Shown here piece after piece: positions 11,240 through 24,050 of a DNA stretch of 64,000 bases. The position numbers and the translations under genes were made by a program. Position 1 is the stretch's first letter. Each line of letters starts with the position of its first letter. The stretch comes from Parelaphostrongylus tenuis. Lineage: Eukaryota > Nematoda > Chromadorea > Rhabditida > Metastrongylidae. The stretch lies in contig JAHQIW010000233.1 in NCBI GenBank assembly GCA_019055375.1, forward strand, positions 1 through 64,000, in the 5' to 3' direction. Under the pieces are notes generated by a model. It was not told the origin of the DNA. It saw only the letters and a program-made list of their open reading frames with translations, and did no database searches.

Positions 11240-12905
11240 TAATACTAAGTTTGCTGTTTGCCTTATGAGAACAAGACGGGGAAGCTTTCGAAGATGAAGA
11301 GTTGGAAATCATGCTCCAAAGCTTAGATGTAGGTCTTGACGAAGACACTGGTAACGAATCAGATGCGAGCATGGACAAAAACGTGCACACTCCGCAAGGT
11401 TCTGAGGATGACGATGACGAAACTGATGATGCGCAAGAGCTCTTTTGAATGTTGACATTGTAGTTGGCGATTGGACCACCAATGTGCAGCCACCTATCGC
11501 CTTTCCCTTTGATGACCCAACGGCAGGCGTCCAACACAGTACTGTTAGTGCCGACAACCAGCTCATTTCTACGAACTGCTCATTACCGATCTTTTGGAGT
11601 TGATTGTTTAGCAGGCAAATATCTATGGCACTCAGAAGAACGCCGATGGGGAGGATACCACTGTGGAAGAAATGAAGACATTCACAGCCTTGTGCATGCA
11701 AATGAGTGGAAACTCCACACCTGAAAATTATTCTAGCAGTCATCCGTCTTTTAAGAACCCCTTCTTAGGAGTCGATTTCAAGCCTAGACGTAGATTCTAA
11801 AGATTCTGAGGAGTTTGCTTATTGCCGACAACTCCAAGTGGGATGGAGAGGACAGACTACACAAAATCGCAAAGCTTCTAGAACTTGTCCATAGGAATTG
11901 CCAAGTTTCATATAGACCTAGGAAGAATGTATGCATCGACGAATCAATGGCACCTTTCAGCGAAAAAATCGTTTTCGACAACACCTTCCCAGTAAGAGGC
12001 ACAGATACGGGATGAAACTATTCAAACTGTGCAGTGTAGAAGGATACACGTGAAACACGATCCCACAAGCAGGTGCAGCACAACTCCCAAGCGCGCGGGA
12101 CGAACTGCAGACAGTATTGTGATGGACCTAATGGAAGGCTTGCTAAATAAGGGACGACACCTCTACATTGACAATTGGTACACTAGCGTTGAACTTGCCG
12201 AGGCTCTGTTCCCGAATAAAACGCACTTGATCGGGACGTGCAGAAAGAATAGGCGAGGATTACCTAGGGAATTAATGCAGTGCCCATTGGAGAAGGGTCA
12301 GGCATTGGCATACAGACTAAGAAAGGAGTGATGGTGCTCAGGAGGTTTAGCAAGAGAAATGTAGTTAAGATTTCTACCGCACACAGCCACAATCAATCCA
12401 ACGACGAGGAAATATGAGGTCGTGAAGAGTTACAAAAGCACAAGTTGCTCGTCGATTTCACCGACCAAATGGCTGCCCATTGCTCATACACCAGAAAGAC
12501 ATTCAAATGGGGAGTGCATTTTTCTGCGTTATTGCTTCGCAATATCTAATTTCACAGCTCAGATACACCAGCCTGTTCATTCACATGGTGACGCACATGT
12601 GCCTGATGAGCGCGTGGAATATCTATAAAGACTGCGTGAAAAAAATTTCGCTCACCGATTTTAAGATGGACGTTTATCTCAAATACTCACAAAATCATGT
12701 CGCTCTCCAGCCGACACCCAGGCGTATTGTCGATGTCACATTGCGACCCCGTGGGCGTTGTATTGGATGTTATAGAAAGTTGATAATGCGTGTAAATACT
12801 GCTTATGCTCGAAACAAAGCTAAAAGAGTAAGCGCGAGGTGCAGTCGATGTAAGCAGTATATTGTTAACGTTTTTCAACACTGCTCATTAGAGATGTGTT
12901 GTTAG
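11240..12905 (+). pseudogene. piggyBac-type transposase relic (DDE_Tnp_1_7) with cysteine-rich tail
   Basis: The segment reads as a piggyBac transposase in several broken frames. Recognisable blocks in order are CIDESMAPFSEKIVFDNTFP (about 11930-11990), YGMKLFKLCSVEGYT (about 12008-12050), a long block at about 12115-12320 containing MDLMEGLLNKGRHLYIDNWY and HLIGTCRKNRRGLPREL, DLLxxALVN-like residues around 12500-12610, and NIYKDCVKKISLTDF. The C terminus (about 12740-12905) keeps a zinc-ribbon-like tail with cysteines in CIGC, CSRC and CSLEMCC, typical of piggyBac transposases. The conserved acidic residues of the VDESM and YVDNWYTS blocks are still present, but stops and at least four frame changes rule out activity. 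I did not find its TTAA-flanked ends. It may be the source family for the TTAA-bounded element at 28481. Confidence 0.85.
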
Positions 12906-13094
12906 GCGTTTTGGCGCTCGACAAGTTGTATAAAAATCATGTCGTATAATACTGTAGACCTTAATTGAACAGAGAACTGATTATTTTATGATTTGATGTT
13001 CATTGTTATAAAACGCATAATTTGTTGAATGTAACAATGCAATGCGGGGAAATGTTGACCGGTACTGATATTTAGGGTGAACTGCCAACGATGC

Positions 13095-13205
13095 TTGTTA
13101 TAGAGCGTTTGTGGCGGTGCAAGGGATAGAGCACGCGTCCGAGGACTGCATGAAATGCGGATCAAATCCCGCCTGACGAGTAAGTTTTCCACATCACTCT
13201 ACATT
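13095..13205 (+). mobile_element. SINE family A
   Basis: GTGGCGGTGCAAGGGATAGA followed by GCACGCGTCC and a weakened B box (GCGGATCAAATCCCGCC), then the family tail. Confidence 0.55.
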
Positions 13206-13737
13206 TATGGGCATGCTTGTAACATCATGCCACCTCTAGAAGTGGTTAAAGAAAAAGGATTTCTAACTGATCAACTTCTAACAGTGTTGTAAAAGCCGGC
13301 TTCGAAAACACTTCTTTTACAATGTACAACTTTTTAGAACTTATATATGCAATTAGTTTTGCGGAACTCATGCGTTGGTTTTGTTGTTACCCATCTCTAC
13401 TTATCGGATCAAAAAGTAATGATTTGTGAGACAACTGATTGTTCCTTTGCTGAAAAAGTTGCGTTACAGGAGCGCCTAAAACTATTCGACTTTGAAAGAC
13501 AACATCAGAAAAATCTGCCGTGAAGCGTCGTGGGAGGGGATTTAATTAGCAAAGTTCTTCCTCGATGGCCGGCGTCTTTAATCACTCGATTTGGGGATTG
13601 CTTATCGGTGCGCAGTAGGCGGGGAGGGGTTAGCGCAGTGGGCCTGTTGTACCCAAGGTTTTGAGATTATAACAGTCAGAAATGCTCATCACTAGGTTAA
13701 CTTATCTTAGACATAGTCTGCGTTATTGTTTTATTGA

Positions 13738-14328
13738 GTCGCTCCATGAGTTTTGATCATTAAAGCAATAAACATCAAATTTTTGAACCAAAAGTATTTC
13801 AAATTGCATAATCTTGCTAATGTTTGATAGCGCAATTTTTGCGAACATTTTGGTATGAAACTTGCGGATATTTGCTTTGAGATGAAGCTGTCTTAAGTAC
13901 TAATTCGCTTGCTACTCATGCATGAATGGCGCGTAGGGGAAAATGTTATTGAAGCGGCGCGCAAGGTTATTGGAGCTTGGGGCTATGACATGGTTACAGA
14001 AAAGATGCTAAGAAGTGGTTCAAGAAGTTCAAAGCTGGAGAGAAGGGTTCGGAGGAATAGTCACGCCTGGGTCAGTTTAAAGAATTTCCACTAATCTTGT
14101 GTGACCCACTAGCATATTCCTCTAGGCACCAATCGTGTATGAGCAGCAAGCGAACTTGTTTCTAATAACTCTTCATCTCGAAACAAATATAGCAAGTCGT
14201 ATAAAAATGTTTAGAAGAAAATGAGCAATTGAACAATACCAAAACAACAGATTTTAATTGCCTCTGGTTAATGAATTTGGTGTCTACTGGTCCTGTGCCA
14301 AGACTTATGAAACGACCTAATACTTCGA
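13738..14328. mobile_element. Fold-back mariner-derived element with duplicated HTH region
   Basis: The two halves are inverted copies of about 290 bases. Each holds a mariner terminal repeat (left GAGTTTTGATCATTAAAGC; right, inverted, CATAAGTCTTGGCACAG) and the start of a mariner transposase. On the plus strand the HTH region reads LLMHEWRVGENVIEAARKVI, then WFKKFKAGEKG-like residues one frame over. The mirrored copy begins near 14160 reading leftward. No catalytic domain remains. Confidence 0.65.
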
Positions 14329-14701
14329 AACTCGAGAAAGCTTACCACAACTGTCCTGGTTGACGAAGTTTCTTTCAGATCAGTGATCAGATACATTATT
14401 GCTTTAGTAGCGCTCAGAACTTTCATCACTGCCTCTCTATGGTTTCTAAATCACAACAACGTCGACTGGTAATTCTGTACTTGATAATTGAATTTTCAGT
14501 TCAACGGAATAAAGTGAGAAATTGAGCATTTAACAACTTGGCACTAATAGTGTCAGAAGTTTGAATTTCTGAATTTAACCTGTACTATGAATTGGTGAAT
14601 TACAAACACTTGCTTCTCAACAGTACATCATAGACACCCAAAATTAGTGGTTTTTTTCTTAGTTTTGGATTCAGTGAGAATATTTGAGAAAAAAACCATA
14701 C

Positions 14702-14827
14702 CTTGTGATATTGGCACCACCTATGTTATAGATTTTGGAACGACAAGCCCGCAGAAGTGTCACAATTTCTTTCCTCTCACTCAGTAACAATTGAGAAATC
14801 TCTAAGTAGTCCGCTTGTTTCTGGCAC
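14702..14827 (-). CDS. Candidate internal exon, protein not recognised
   Basis: A 126-nt open segment sits between a good acceptor (CCGTTTTCAG) and a donor (AAG/GTATGG) and reads CQKQADYLEISQLLLSERKE and then an arginine/lysine-rich stretch ending in ITR. Both ends are in phase 2. Composition is protein-like and no repeat copy is evident. Its partners were not resolved: the exon pair at 15314-16532 lies upstream on the same strand but ends in a stop codon. It may be part of that gene by alternative splicing or belong to another one. Confidence 0.35.
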
Positions 14828-15087
14828 CTGAAAACGGAAGAACGGTTAGTTTTTAGTGCAAAACCTGATGCTATTGGCGAAGGCCACAACAACGGACTGA
14901 ATTACTTCTGCAGGTTGAATAATATTCTTTTTATTTAGACGCTTCAAGCGGTTTCTACGTTACAACGCATCTATTAGTCAGCAACCAACCGTCAACGATT
15001 GGGCCCGGGTAGCCGCTATCGACATTAAGCCAAGTTACGCTGACAGATATTGGATGTTAGATGAGTAGAGAGTGGTGCCAAAACAGA

Positions 15088-15185
15088 CGTCGGTAGTGCA
15101 AAGGATAGAGCACGCGCTTCCAGATAGGGTGAAATGCGGTTCCAAGTCCCGTCTGACGTAAATGTTTTGTGCATCACTCCACATC
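15088..15185 (+). mobile_element. SINE family A
   Basis: CGGTAGTGCAAAGGATAGAG, then GCACGCGCTTCC and GCGGTTCCAAGTCCCGTC. It is preceded by a shared upstream segment (ACCGTCAACGATTGG) also seen near 10050 and 32860, so the repeat unit is longer than the tRNA-like head. Confidence 0.55.
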
Positions 15186-15313
15186 ATTAGGTATCCTGCA
15201 GGTTAATTGAAATTATTGAGTAACGGGAATTCCTCAACGCGTCTCAGCCAGCATGATACTATAGTATTCATACATGACCGAATAGCTCTGCTCCAGTCAA
15301 TGAGCCATTTTTT

Positions 15314-16532
15314 CTAGCCCCAAATTTTTGCTTTCTTTTCTCTTCGAGTACCGAACGACAGAACGATTGCCAGTTTATCGCGCCCGATTTCCACGGAGAA
15401 TACACACTGAAAATGTGCCCATAGATGTAGTACTCCAATCGAAAGAAAATGTAAGTCATTAGGATGTTTTAATGTCTTGTCGTTATGAGCTTGATGTTTG
15501 TTAAACACTGACGGCGGACCTGGAGCTGACAAAACAGCATTTCAAAAATATGTCGCAGTGGCTGATGACGCTATGTTTATAGACGTCGCAAGTGTTTCGT
15601 GAGGCTGACGGCGACGTTTCCTTGCATGAATTCTGAAGAGTCGAGTTTAATAACGATTATGGAAAATCCCAAATACGATGTAAAAATTAATGAAGTGCCA
15701 GTGATTAGTTTTATTCCCTGTTTTCAGCCACTTTTTGGTGTTTGTAAGCAAAAGATGATTTTATAATACTAGGTTAAACAGAGTTTCAACAGGCAACAAT
15801 ATTTTTAAGCAAAAAGGAACCGATCAAGAATGTTTTTTACTGTAGCTGTCAAAAATAGGATAATCATGGTGCAGAACGATGTAAAAGTTAACATTTCAAC
15901 GACCGTGGGTAGCGATTTAGAGTACATACAATACAATAGTTATCGTCCTATCAATATTAGTTTTCTTAAATCACTTAAGCTGTTATCTCATTTTGTAAAC
16001 TGAAGAGAAAAAAGCGAATCTGAAAATATTAGTTTGTTACGCCTTTCCTGAATAGTGATCACTAAGAAACTACTGCTAACAATGCGAAGATCACCGTCGA
16101 GGTGATTGGTTAATTATAAAATGATTACAGAGGCGACTATTGGAAAGATAATCTTCTTTTGGCAGGAACCGTGGCCGATGATATACTTGGTAGGCTTCAA
16201 TGACGACAAAAGCTGTTTTAAGTAAATGAATTTGGTAAAGAATGGTATACATTATGAGGCAGCTCTATACCATTGTCTTTCATTGGATTTATCATTGATA
16301 GATTCGAGAGTTTGAGAAAAGCTCAGAACCTGGAATCAAACTACGTGGCTTGGAATGCGTAACTAAAGCCCTTCTCGCATATTCTACAGAGTCCTTTTAA
16401 GTCGCTTAAAGCGTCATAAAATTGTAATGAAAAGACTTTACGGATACACCAACATCCTCGACAGGCAATGAATTGTTGGCGATACAGGCAGCAAAGCTTT
16501 TTTCTCGTCTCACTGCCAGCGTCCTTGCATTT
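15314..16532 (-). CDS. Candidate two-exon 3' part of an unrecognised gene
   Basis: Exon 16442-16532 follows TTTCATTGCAG and reads NARTLAVRREKSFAACIANN, then LPVEDVGVS, ending at TCC/GTAAAG in phase 0. Exon 15314-15406 follows CACATTTTCAG in phase 0 and reads CVFSVEIGRDKLAIVLSFGT, then a lysine-rich end and a stop. The two join in frame across an intron of about 1.0 kb. Upstream exons were not found and the family is not recognised. The short length and the overlapping frame open on the same strand (MQKCKDAGSETRKK...) keep confidence low. Confidence 0.35.
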
Positions 16533-17225
16533 CTGCAATGAAATCTTCTGTCGAAAAAAGCTGAACGTTTTTCAGATATAGAAAAGTTAAAGTCAGTTAT
16601 TAACTAAATTTAAAGAGGTTTTATTTGCTCAACGTCGTTGAAGTTTTTCCTCATACAATGAAGGACTTTCAACATCTACACTGACCATGGGTCGCTGCCT
16701 TCAAGATGACCGATTGATTTTTTTGTTTAACACTAAGCGGCTAGTTATTCTGGCTATTGTCCATTCTTCCGTTTCCTACAATCATCCTAAGGATGCAACG
16801 TGGGGATCAGCTATATGGCAAGCGAATATTTGTGGGGTTACGGTAGCCACCTGCCAATTCCATAAAAGGACTTTTGTCACTCCAAGAAAAAATTTGCGAT
16901 TAGGAAGAAATGGGACTCATAGGAGCGTGTAGAGCTCTTTCACTTTATGCTTCTTTATGCACATTGAATTTACATCTGCTAGGAAAATCGTAGTGATTTT
17001 CTTTGATATAATCCTTCCCCGGATTTAAGTCGAATAAACGCTTAAAAATTCACATCACACCTTGCCGTTAAGAGTAGAATTAAGTAGTAAATAAAAAGTT
17101 AGCCCAATTTGCGAATTTATATTTGACTAAACTAAAATTATGTCAAGTGACAGCACGAGATTCAAAAAACTTGCATCGAGAGCAATGTTGTTGCAATACC
17201 TTCTCTTCAATGCACCTAGGAGATT

Positions 17226-17365
17226 TGAGTGGTGCGCAAAATTTCAAGTTGAACCCGTGCTTCACCCATACCGCGGCGGTATGAATGGAACGCGAATTTA
17301 TCTCCCGACTGAGGAAGAATTGTCGCTCATTACCCAATTCTCTTAGGTACATTTGGAACGTCATA
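17226..17365 (-). mobile_element. SINE family A
   Basis: TTTGAGTGGTGCGCAAAATT (complement of the family tail) and GTTGAACCCGTGCTTCACCC (complement of the B box region), ending at CCCAATTCTCTTAGGTACAT. Confidence 0.5.
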
Positions 17366-17531
17366 ACACCACTAAAGAGGAGGAAAAACATAAGAAAACT
17401 TGGATTTCTCTTTAATAACCCGTCATCACATTTAGTGTGTACTTCAAATCCTTTTACCAACACTTCCTGTATTCTATTTTTTCGCCCAATCATCCTCCAC
17501 AAATGCTTTCAACAGCATGTGTGTTGTTTCA

Positions 17532-17613
17532 GCTGCTGCTTGAAGATTTTATCATTAGAATATCGTGAAGTGCTAGCCGAAATGATTTTTCTCACAATCT
17601 CGGAGAGAGCCGA
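17532..17613 (+). CDS. Candidate plus-strand exon
   Basis: An open segment after TGTTGTTTCAG reading CCLKILSLEYREVLAEMIFL and ending ISERAE at GAG/GTGAGG. The frame stays open to 17722 without splicing (VRCLQIDCNKALEECVERTA). Composition is protein-like, but no partner exon or family was recognised. Confidence 0.25.
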
Positions 17614-17999
17614 GGTGAGGTGTCTTCAAATTGATTGTAATAAAGCGTTGGAGGAGTGTGTCGAACGAACTGCTTTTGATAGACTACTTATTCACTTCGC
17701 TATTTTTCCTCCAATAATGTAAAGATTTCTAACTGATTCTCATTCGAAGGTGAAACCAGAGTTTTGTTACAGTTTTCAGTTGTGTTGAGAATTATCCTAT
17801 AATATAACATTGTGGTTTATAACTCCACCGTCTGGTAACTTGAATAAGGCATCTCATCTACTCTGCGCACAATAGAAAGGATATCTGATAACTTATCTTA
17901 GGCCTTTCATAAGATCTGTTATGACACCTCCGGTGGTGGACGTACGTTTCGACTTATCCTATCATGCTTCATCAGTACTACGTGTCTTTTGGTTTGGCC

Positions 18000-20900
18000 A
18001 ATCCCCTGCATATAAGGGAATCAACGCAAAACCTCTTGCACTGCATATGTTGTCAGATTGTATTGTTTAAGCGAGGACTCAAAAACTATCGATGACAAGA
18101 CGAAGTATACTGGTGTTGAATGTAAGAGCGCATATGTAACGGCTACCCGCCCATAGGAGATTTTCCGAAATAGTATCCCTGAGCTGAATAAGGTCTTTAA
18201 ATGCTATTTCCGATAAAGGAGTTGTAGATATATTTTAATGGGATAGCAGAACGTGATAAAAACGATGTGAATCGAGGGTGATCTTTGCATAATTTTTATG
18301 TTGCTGATTTAATCCACAACAGCAACTTTTTGATCCTTGATCTTCGTTGAGCAGGTGAAATCTCATCAATGCTTTCCCGAGAAAAATTTTCTGCTGCCTT
18401 CTCCGAATTTTTGTTTTGTTATTATTGATGAGGATCTTATTGCACCATTTATGCAAATATCACTGATCAACACTTCATCAATGTTTGTGGTGGCAGGATC
18501 TTGAAATAACGTTTTCCCTATCGTGAAATTCTTTATTTCTAGTTGACAACATTCGAGACTCCATTTTGAATTGCCAGAGTATTCATTACAAATTCAAACA
18601 CATCCCGGCACTTGGTAACCAGTATCGCTTCAAATCACTTATAATTGATTCAAACGTTATTGGAAATGAGACCTTCAAATACCTATTGCTTCCTTTTTCT
18701 CGAACGTCTTATGGACTCTATCTTTTACTGGCAAACCTGTGATTGCGAAAATTCTTTATTTTATCGCTTTTATAGCAATATTATGACGCCATAACTACAT
18801 AACCAAGAATTTTTCAAGATGAGAATCTGAATTCTGAATGGCAAGCGGGAGTTGAATGGAATTTAAGCCCTACTGGAGACATGTGCTAAGAACTACACTA
18901 TCAAGGCCTTTGCTCTGTTATGACTTTTTCCTATCATTGATCTTCATATAGACTGCAATCAAGTTCGACATCCGGAAGGTATGCTCTTTGTTCATGGAAA
19001 AGGAACTTAGATAGGATAGGCGAGCCAGAGACAAAGGTTTCGTAATGCGATCTCCCTTTCTATTGTGATGTTGTGCTCCAAATTTTATAACTCTGTAGCC
19101 CTGTTTCTGCAGCTTCTTTCCACTGAATGAGTTCGCTTGCAACAAACTGTAGGACTTCTTGTTAAGCATGAGGTTCTCTAGGTGCCAAAAACGCAGCAAT
19201 ATAGTATAATCACCCGCAGCAACGAGTTAGCAGCAATAATTTTTCAAAGATAATGATGTGCACTTGTAGAATGACAAAATGAGGGAAAAAGAATAGCATG
19301 GAAACTACAAAGATGCGCAACAAGCGAGTAATGACAATTTTAACGCCGTCACAGTTAAATGCTGAAATTACCTCACATACGATAACAAGGATTCCACCTT
19401 CTCTAAATGGGGTATCGTGATATTTTGAGTTCGCAGTTTGAAGGGACCGCAATTATCTATCATGATCTTCAGAATGTAGAAGAGATTACGAAAATGTGAA
19501 GAGCTTGGCCTAGTGTTCCAGACACACTATCAAAAGCGGTTCCCACGGCTTCTCATGAGTGAATGGTCATCCTTCAGACTCAGTACCATGTTTCAGGATG
19601 TTCGATGTTAGTCCACCGAAATATCAACGCAACCGTATAACTCGGTCCCAGGTTTTCGCCGTAAATAAATGCGGACCATTGTGAATTAGACAGAGATTTT
19701 TTTTTTGCCTCTAGAATTTTCTTAGAGCAGCAGCGATTATTTTAGATAGTGAATCGTAGTGGATAATGATGTCACAAGTTGCGCCTGATAAACTGAGTTC
19801 TGAATTCTAAAACCTCAGAGTAAACATTTTGGCCACTTACTTGAGATGTTCCCTTAGTTGACAGACCCTAGTGACTAGCACTTCTTCTTCACTGTGACAC
19901 ATCCATCGTTTTTCCATCTCATCGCCCCTGCACTGCAAATAGTTCGCACATTTCCCATGTGTACTCTAAAATAGAACAATTATTTTCCATTCATCGTTAC
20001 TTGTTTCATTTATACTTCGTGTACGATTCCCTTTTCCCATCACTACACATTATTCTTCTCTTTCCGCTATTAGCGAAAAGATCTTGGAAGAAAAGAACAT
20101 GGCACATTACTTCCCACTTCAACTTGTACTGCTGCAATACGATCACCTACTACACGCAGATTAATAATAGGAAAAGAATATAAATATCTCACTACAATTT
20201 TTTGATTAGCATCTGACAACCGCAGGAACAACGACAGCAACAGTGCCGCACGGACTCCTATCGTAGGGTTCATGGACTTCATCGGCCATATAGTGTGCTA
20301 GCTATAACGGTTTTGAATAGCACAGAATACTACGATGTGTAACATTCTAACGTAGATTAAAAAATGCTGCCTTCTTTCGCTCAAATGTCTGTTGTAAGCA
20401 TTCAGAATGAAGGAACAAAAAAAAAAGAAAAAGATTGAAAGAAATGATCTAAAGAGATTGTCATGAATTAGCAACCACTAGCTGAGCGTACACAACCACC
20501 GTATAAAAGCGTTGTGGATTCTTGAAATGCTAACAAGTGTTGTGAGGATCATGGCTGCAGAGGAAAAAAAGACGGCCATAAAGGAGAGAACTGGGAATAC
20601 ATACTGATAAATACTACAAATTCATGGAAACCGTAGGTGTAAATTTCGACGGGAAAACAAAGAAAGATTTGTGGCGTAGTGAAAGCGATTGAGGGCAGAA
20701 CGAAATGGTAATCTATGGAACGACCGGAAAAGGCAAGATGAATATACAAGATAAGCGACGGGGAGCAGTGAAATATCTCGGCCTAAAATCGCGTTCCGGA
20801 GTGAGGAATTGTACATCGTCGCATAAATCATCCATTGAGTATTGCATTCCGGAAATGTCAATCATCACTTAACAATAAAAAAAAAGGAATTTTGGCTAAG

Positions 20901-21100
20901 ACGACGTCAGCTGACAGGGAAGAAATGTTCAGTAGTTGAGATCTTAGCAACCAAACAAGTCTGCTGTTCGTCAATAAACTCTTATTGGCTCTTTTGAGTC
21001 GGTCCAATTTGATTTATGCAAAATATGCAATCACTTCAATAATAAAACTGCTCAACTGAGTTTTTATTTTGTTGGTGAAACTATTTTTTTCAAAGTAGTC
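18000..21100. other. No supported gene
   Basis: Several frames of 60-93 codons on both strands (for example 18918-19199 minus) lack splice or family support. No strong repeat seen. Confidence 0.3.
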
Positions 21101-21104
21101 GGAT

Positions 21105-21240
21105 GAAAGCAGCCTCGCAAAGACATTTGCCCACGAAAGGCGTAGTGGCGCGTCGAGTAGATGACTCAAATGCATCAGGTTTCAAACTTTGTTCATATCT
21201 TAGCATTCTTGAGGGTGTACTTCACACCGCAACTTGCTGG
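21105..21240 (+). mobile_element. SINE family C, degraded
   Basis: GGCGTAGTGGCGCGTCGAGT head, decayed middle, and the family tail CATATCTTAGCATTCTTG shared with 63275-63305. Confidence 0.4.
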
Positions 21241-22789
21241 TATAAATTAAATTAGACAATCAATAAAAATTCACCATTTTGATTTCAACAACAACTGAGG
21301 CTCATTGTCAATTTGTACTCTCTGGTTTAATCCCGTTGACGGTGATTCGTTAATTGCAAATGCTCCCGAATAGACTGAGACACGATTGGGAAGAGGACAA
21401 AACGATAACCTCGATGATAATAAGTGAGCAGGGCTGAGCAGGAAGCCATCATGGTGGTTCGAATCTATGAAATGAAAACATCAGATTTCAAGTTTTTCTT
21501 GTATCCAATAATCTTGAAATGAAGCTCAAATAGAAAGATGTAAATCACTTTCAACTTTTACAACAGAAGTTGCTTCACTTCTGCCATCTACAGAGACTTT
21601 GATTTCAAAAGATAAAATGGATTGCTTTATTATTTTTTCCAATCTCGTTATTAAAAACTGGCTATGCATGTAGTGAGAGCCTGATTGGTGAAGAGTCTTT
21701 GCGTGAACATAAGAAGTTCGTTTATAAATCTTTGGCTTAGACGATGTGGAAGGTTTGTTAAAAGTACTATACGGCTATGTTACATTCAGGGCTACATTAT
21801 CATAGCAAAAGCGGCTATATAGACCAAAGTATGCCAAGTAGACCAAAGTATTCGATGTTCAATAGAATCTTCAAGAATACACGAATAGTTTTGAACGGGC
21901 TCCTTCGATCACCATCTCAAAACAATAGGGAGATGCTCTAGTGTGTCAAACTGTGGTGAAAGCAAAAATTCGTCTTCTCGGCAATAATAGTACAGGTCTA
22001 GAAGAAAACGCCTTCAAATTTTGCTCGTTGAACAAACGAGAACTAATCTGGGAAGATGTTTTGAGCCTTTTATGAAATTCTGAGGTTTGCTACAGCACCT
22101 GTACAATACCAGACATTGGTGTTGTTCAATGCGTTGTTATTTTCTGTTTTCATTACCTTCTGTAGGACTTGAACATCTCGATGACACCGTCTTACTTCCA
22201 GGGTTACGTCAAGAAAAATATGACAAGCACTTCTATTCAAGTTTTAGAAATGGCGAATCTATGAAATTGTATTTGGGAAGCTCTTGATGCCATTCATACG
22301 TTTTACTGAAGCCCTTCAGTCTGGATAGCTTTTTCATTGAGTCTGATCAGTTTTTTGCTTTGCCATTGCTCTCTGGGTCATATTACACTTTAGACCTCTC
22401 ACAGTTTTAAATATGATATTAAGTATTTTGCAACTAGGATAAAGTTATGAAGGAAGATAAAAGATTTTCATTGATACACGATGAGATGGTAACGCGGAAT
22501 CTATCGAGTCCCAGAGGGATTTGCTGTAAAAATGAAGCTCGATATCTAAACAGAAAGCTTTCAGGTCGGTAACAGAGAATGAGTCAACGATGTCATCAAT
22601 GATAAAGGTAAAGCCGACTGATATTTGCTTTAAACGTAGATTTCAAGCCGCTAACAAAGTTCATAGGGTGACTTCTCTAAAAATGTGCACAGACAATTGA
22701 CAGAACTCAGAGAATATGAGGTTAAGTACGTTGCCTAGGTAGTGCAAAGACTTTATCTATTGCTCATTGCATTTTTAGAGGTAGAATGC

Positions 22790-22960
22790 GATGTAAAATA
22801 TAACCACAAAAATATAGAGATGGGAGCACAAAGAACTTAATGTATGTGTGTTGTACTAAACTCGACCCACGACCATATCTTTCCAGGGCAGCACACGCTC
22901 GCACTACACCATCAAGGCTGTCGCTTTGCTTTTCGCCCAACAATGCTTTCATCTATTTGG
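22790..22960 (-). mobile_element. SINE family C
   Basis: Reverse complement shows CTTGATGGTGTAGTGCGAGC, then GTCGTGGGTCGAGTTTAGTA where a B box is expected. The same head (CTCGATGGCGTAGTGCGAGC) recurs at 62190. Confidence 0.45.
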
Positions 22961-23699
22961 TAGTTATGTTTTGAATTGTATTGTGGCGTTGAAATTGGAT
23001 CAGACCGTAGACGATGTTAACATTGTATTTCAACCAGGGTTTCAGTTTAGTACTGAAAGATTAATTAATCTTCCGTGATTTAGTCCAACGTTCAAGTATT
23101 TTGCTTGAATCCTTCACATGTGGATTGGGCTTTCTATAGCTTTGAGCAATTTCTTGACTCTTCGCATGACTCTAGTCGAAATAATCGTTCCCAATTTGGA
23201 GGAGCTTCGTAAAATAGGAACTTTTCTAGCCACTACAAAATCTGGGTATTTCGTACGGTGAAAGTCTGAAGAAGTCCTAATGTGACTACCATGAGTTTTT
23301 AGAAAAGCTCATGCATGATCAAGGCTCAACATCTTAATGAGAAAAGTACACAGCAAGTACTAAACACGTTGACTACTCCCGTAACTTCAGCCGTTTCCAT
23401 GAACGACTAGTTCATGACAATGGAAAAAGAAAAAGTGCTGAGACTGACACGAGATGCGAAGACGGATCATGTGAATATTTGAATAAGCAAGTTTCCAAAC
23501 ATAAATGAAAAAAATAAGCAATTTTTACTCATGAATAAGTTTGAGATAACGCTGTAAAGATATTGACTGTGTAATTCTAGCTTGGGTCTGTTTTATAAGA
23601 TTGAAACTATGTCGTACAGCCAAGCTAGATTGGTTATTCTTGCATAAAAGAAGCTCACTATTTCTTAACAGAAGACCAATCAAAGATAGTTTTATGCCA

Positions 23700-24050
23700 T
23701 GACATGACCATCAACCAACTGCGGCCACCTGTTCGTTAAAATAAAGGATAAAGGACAAAGCTCTCGGCGTTTATCAATCCCTGAGGGATGCGCTATGCAT
23801 TCGATTTCAATTTTTAACTTTGTTTGAGATGATTGATTGCATATCTGGCCTTTACAGTGACTCGCGGCGGCCTCACGCTGAACCGAGTCAGTGCTGCGTA
23901 TCCTCCCAGACAAGTATGAGACATGTTTGGTACCAATTTGCCGACCCCGCAGGGATGAATAGCTTAATGAACCATGAGCGCGAGATCGAACCATTGACCT
24001 CACAGACACAGAGCACCTTTGACCACTGCGCCAGATGCGCTACTTTTATT
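23700..24050 (-). mobile_element. SINE family B, near complete
   Basis: Reverse complement runs from the tRNA-like head (GGCGCAGTGGTCAAAGGTGC, GGTTCGATCTCGCGCTCATG) through the body (GGTCGGCAAATTGGTACCA, GACTCGGTTCAGCGTGAGGC) to GCGCATCCCTCAGGGATTGA near 23790. Confidence 0.7.

Noticed and set aside
11187..11743. Minus-strand frames of 116-144 codons over the piggyBac region
   Set aside because: The plus strand carries recognisable transposase blocks; these are shadows.
18918..19452. Minus-strand frames of 80-93 codons
   Set aside because: No splice-site support, family resemblance or repeat identity; could be chance in AT-rich DNA.
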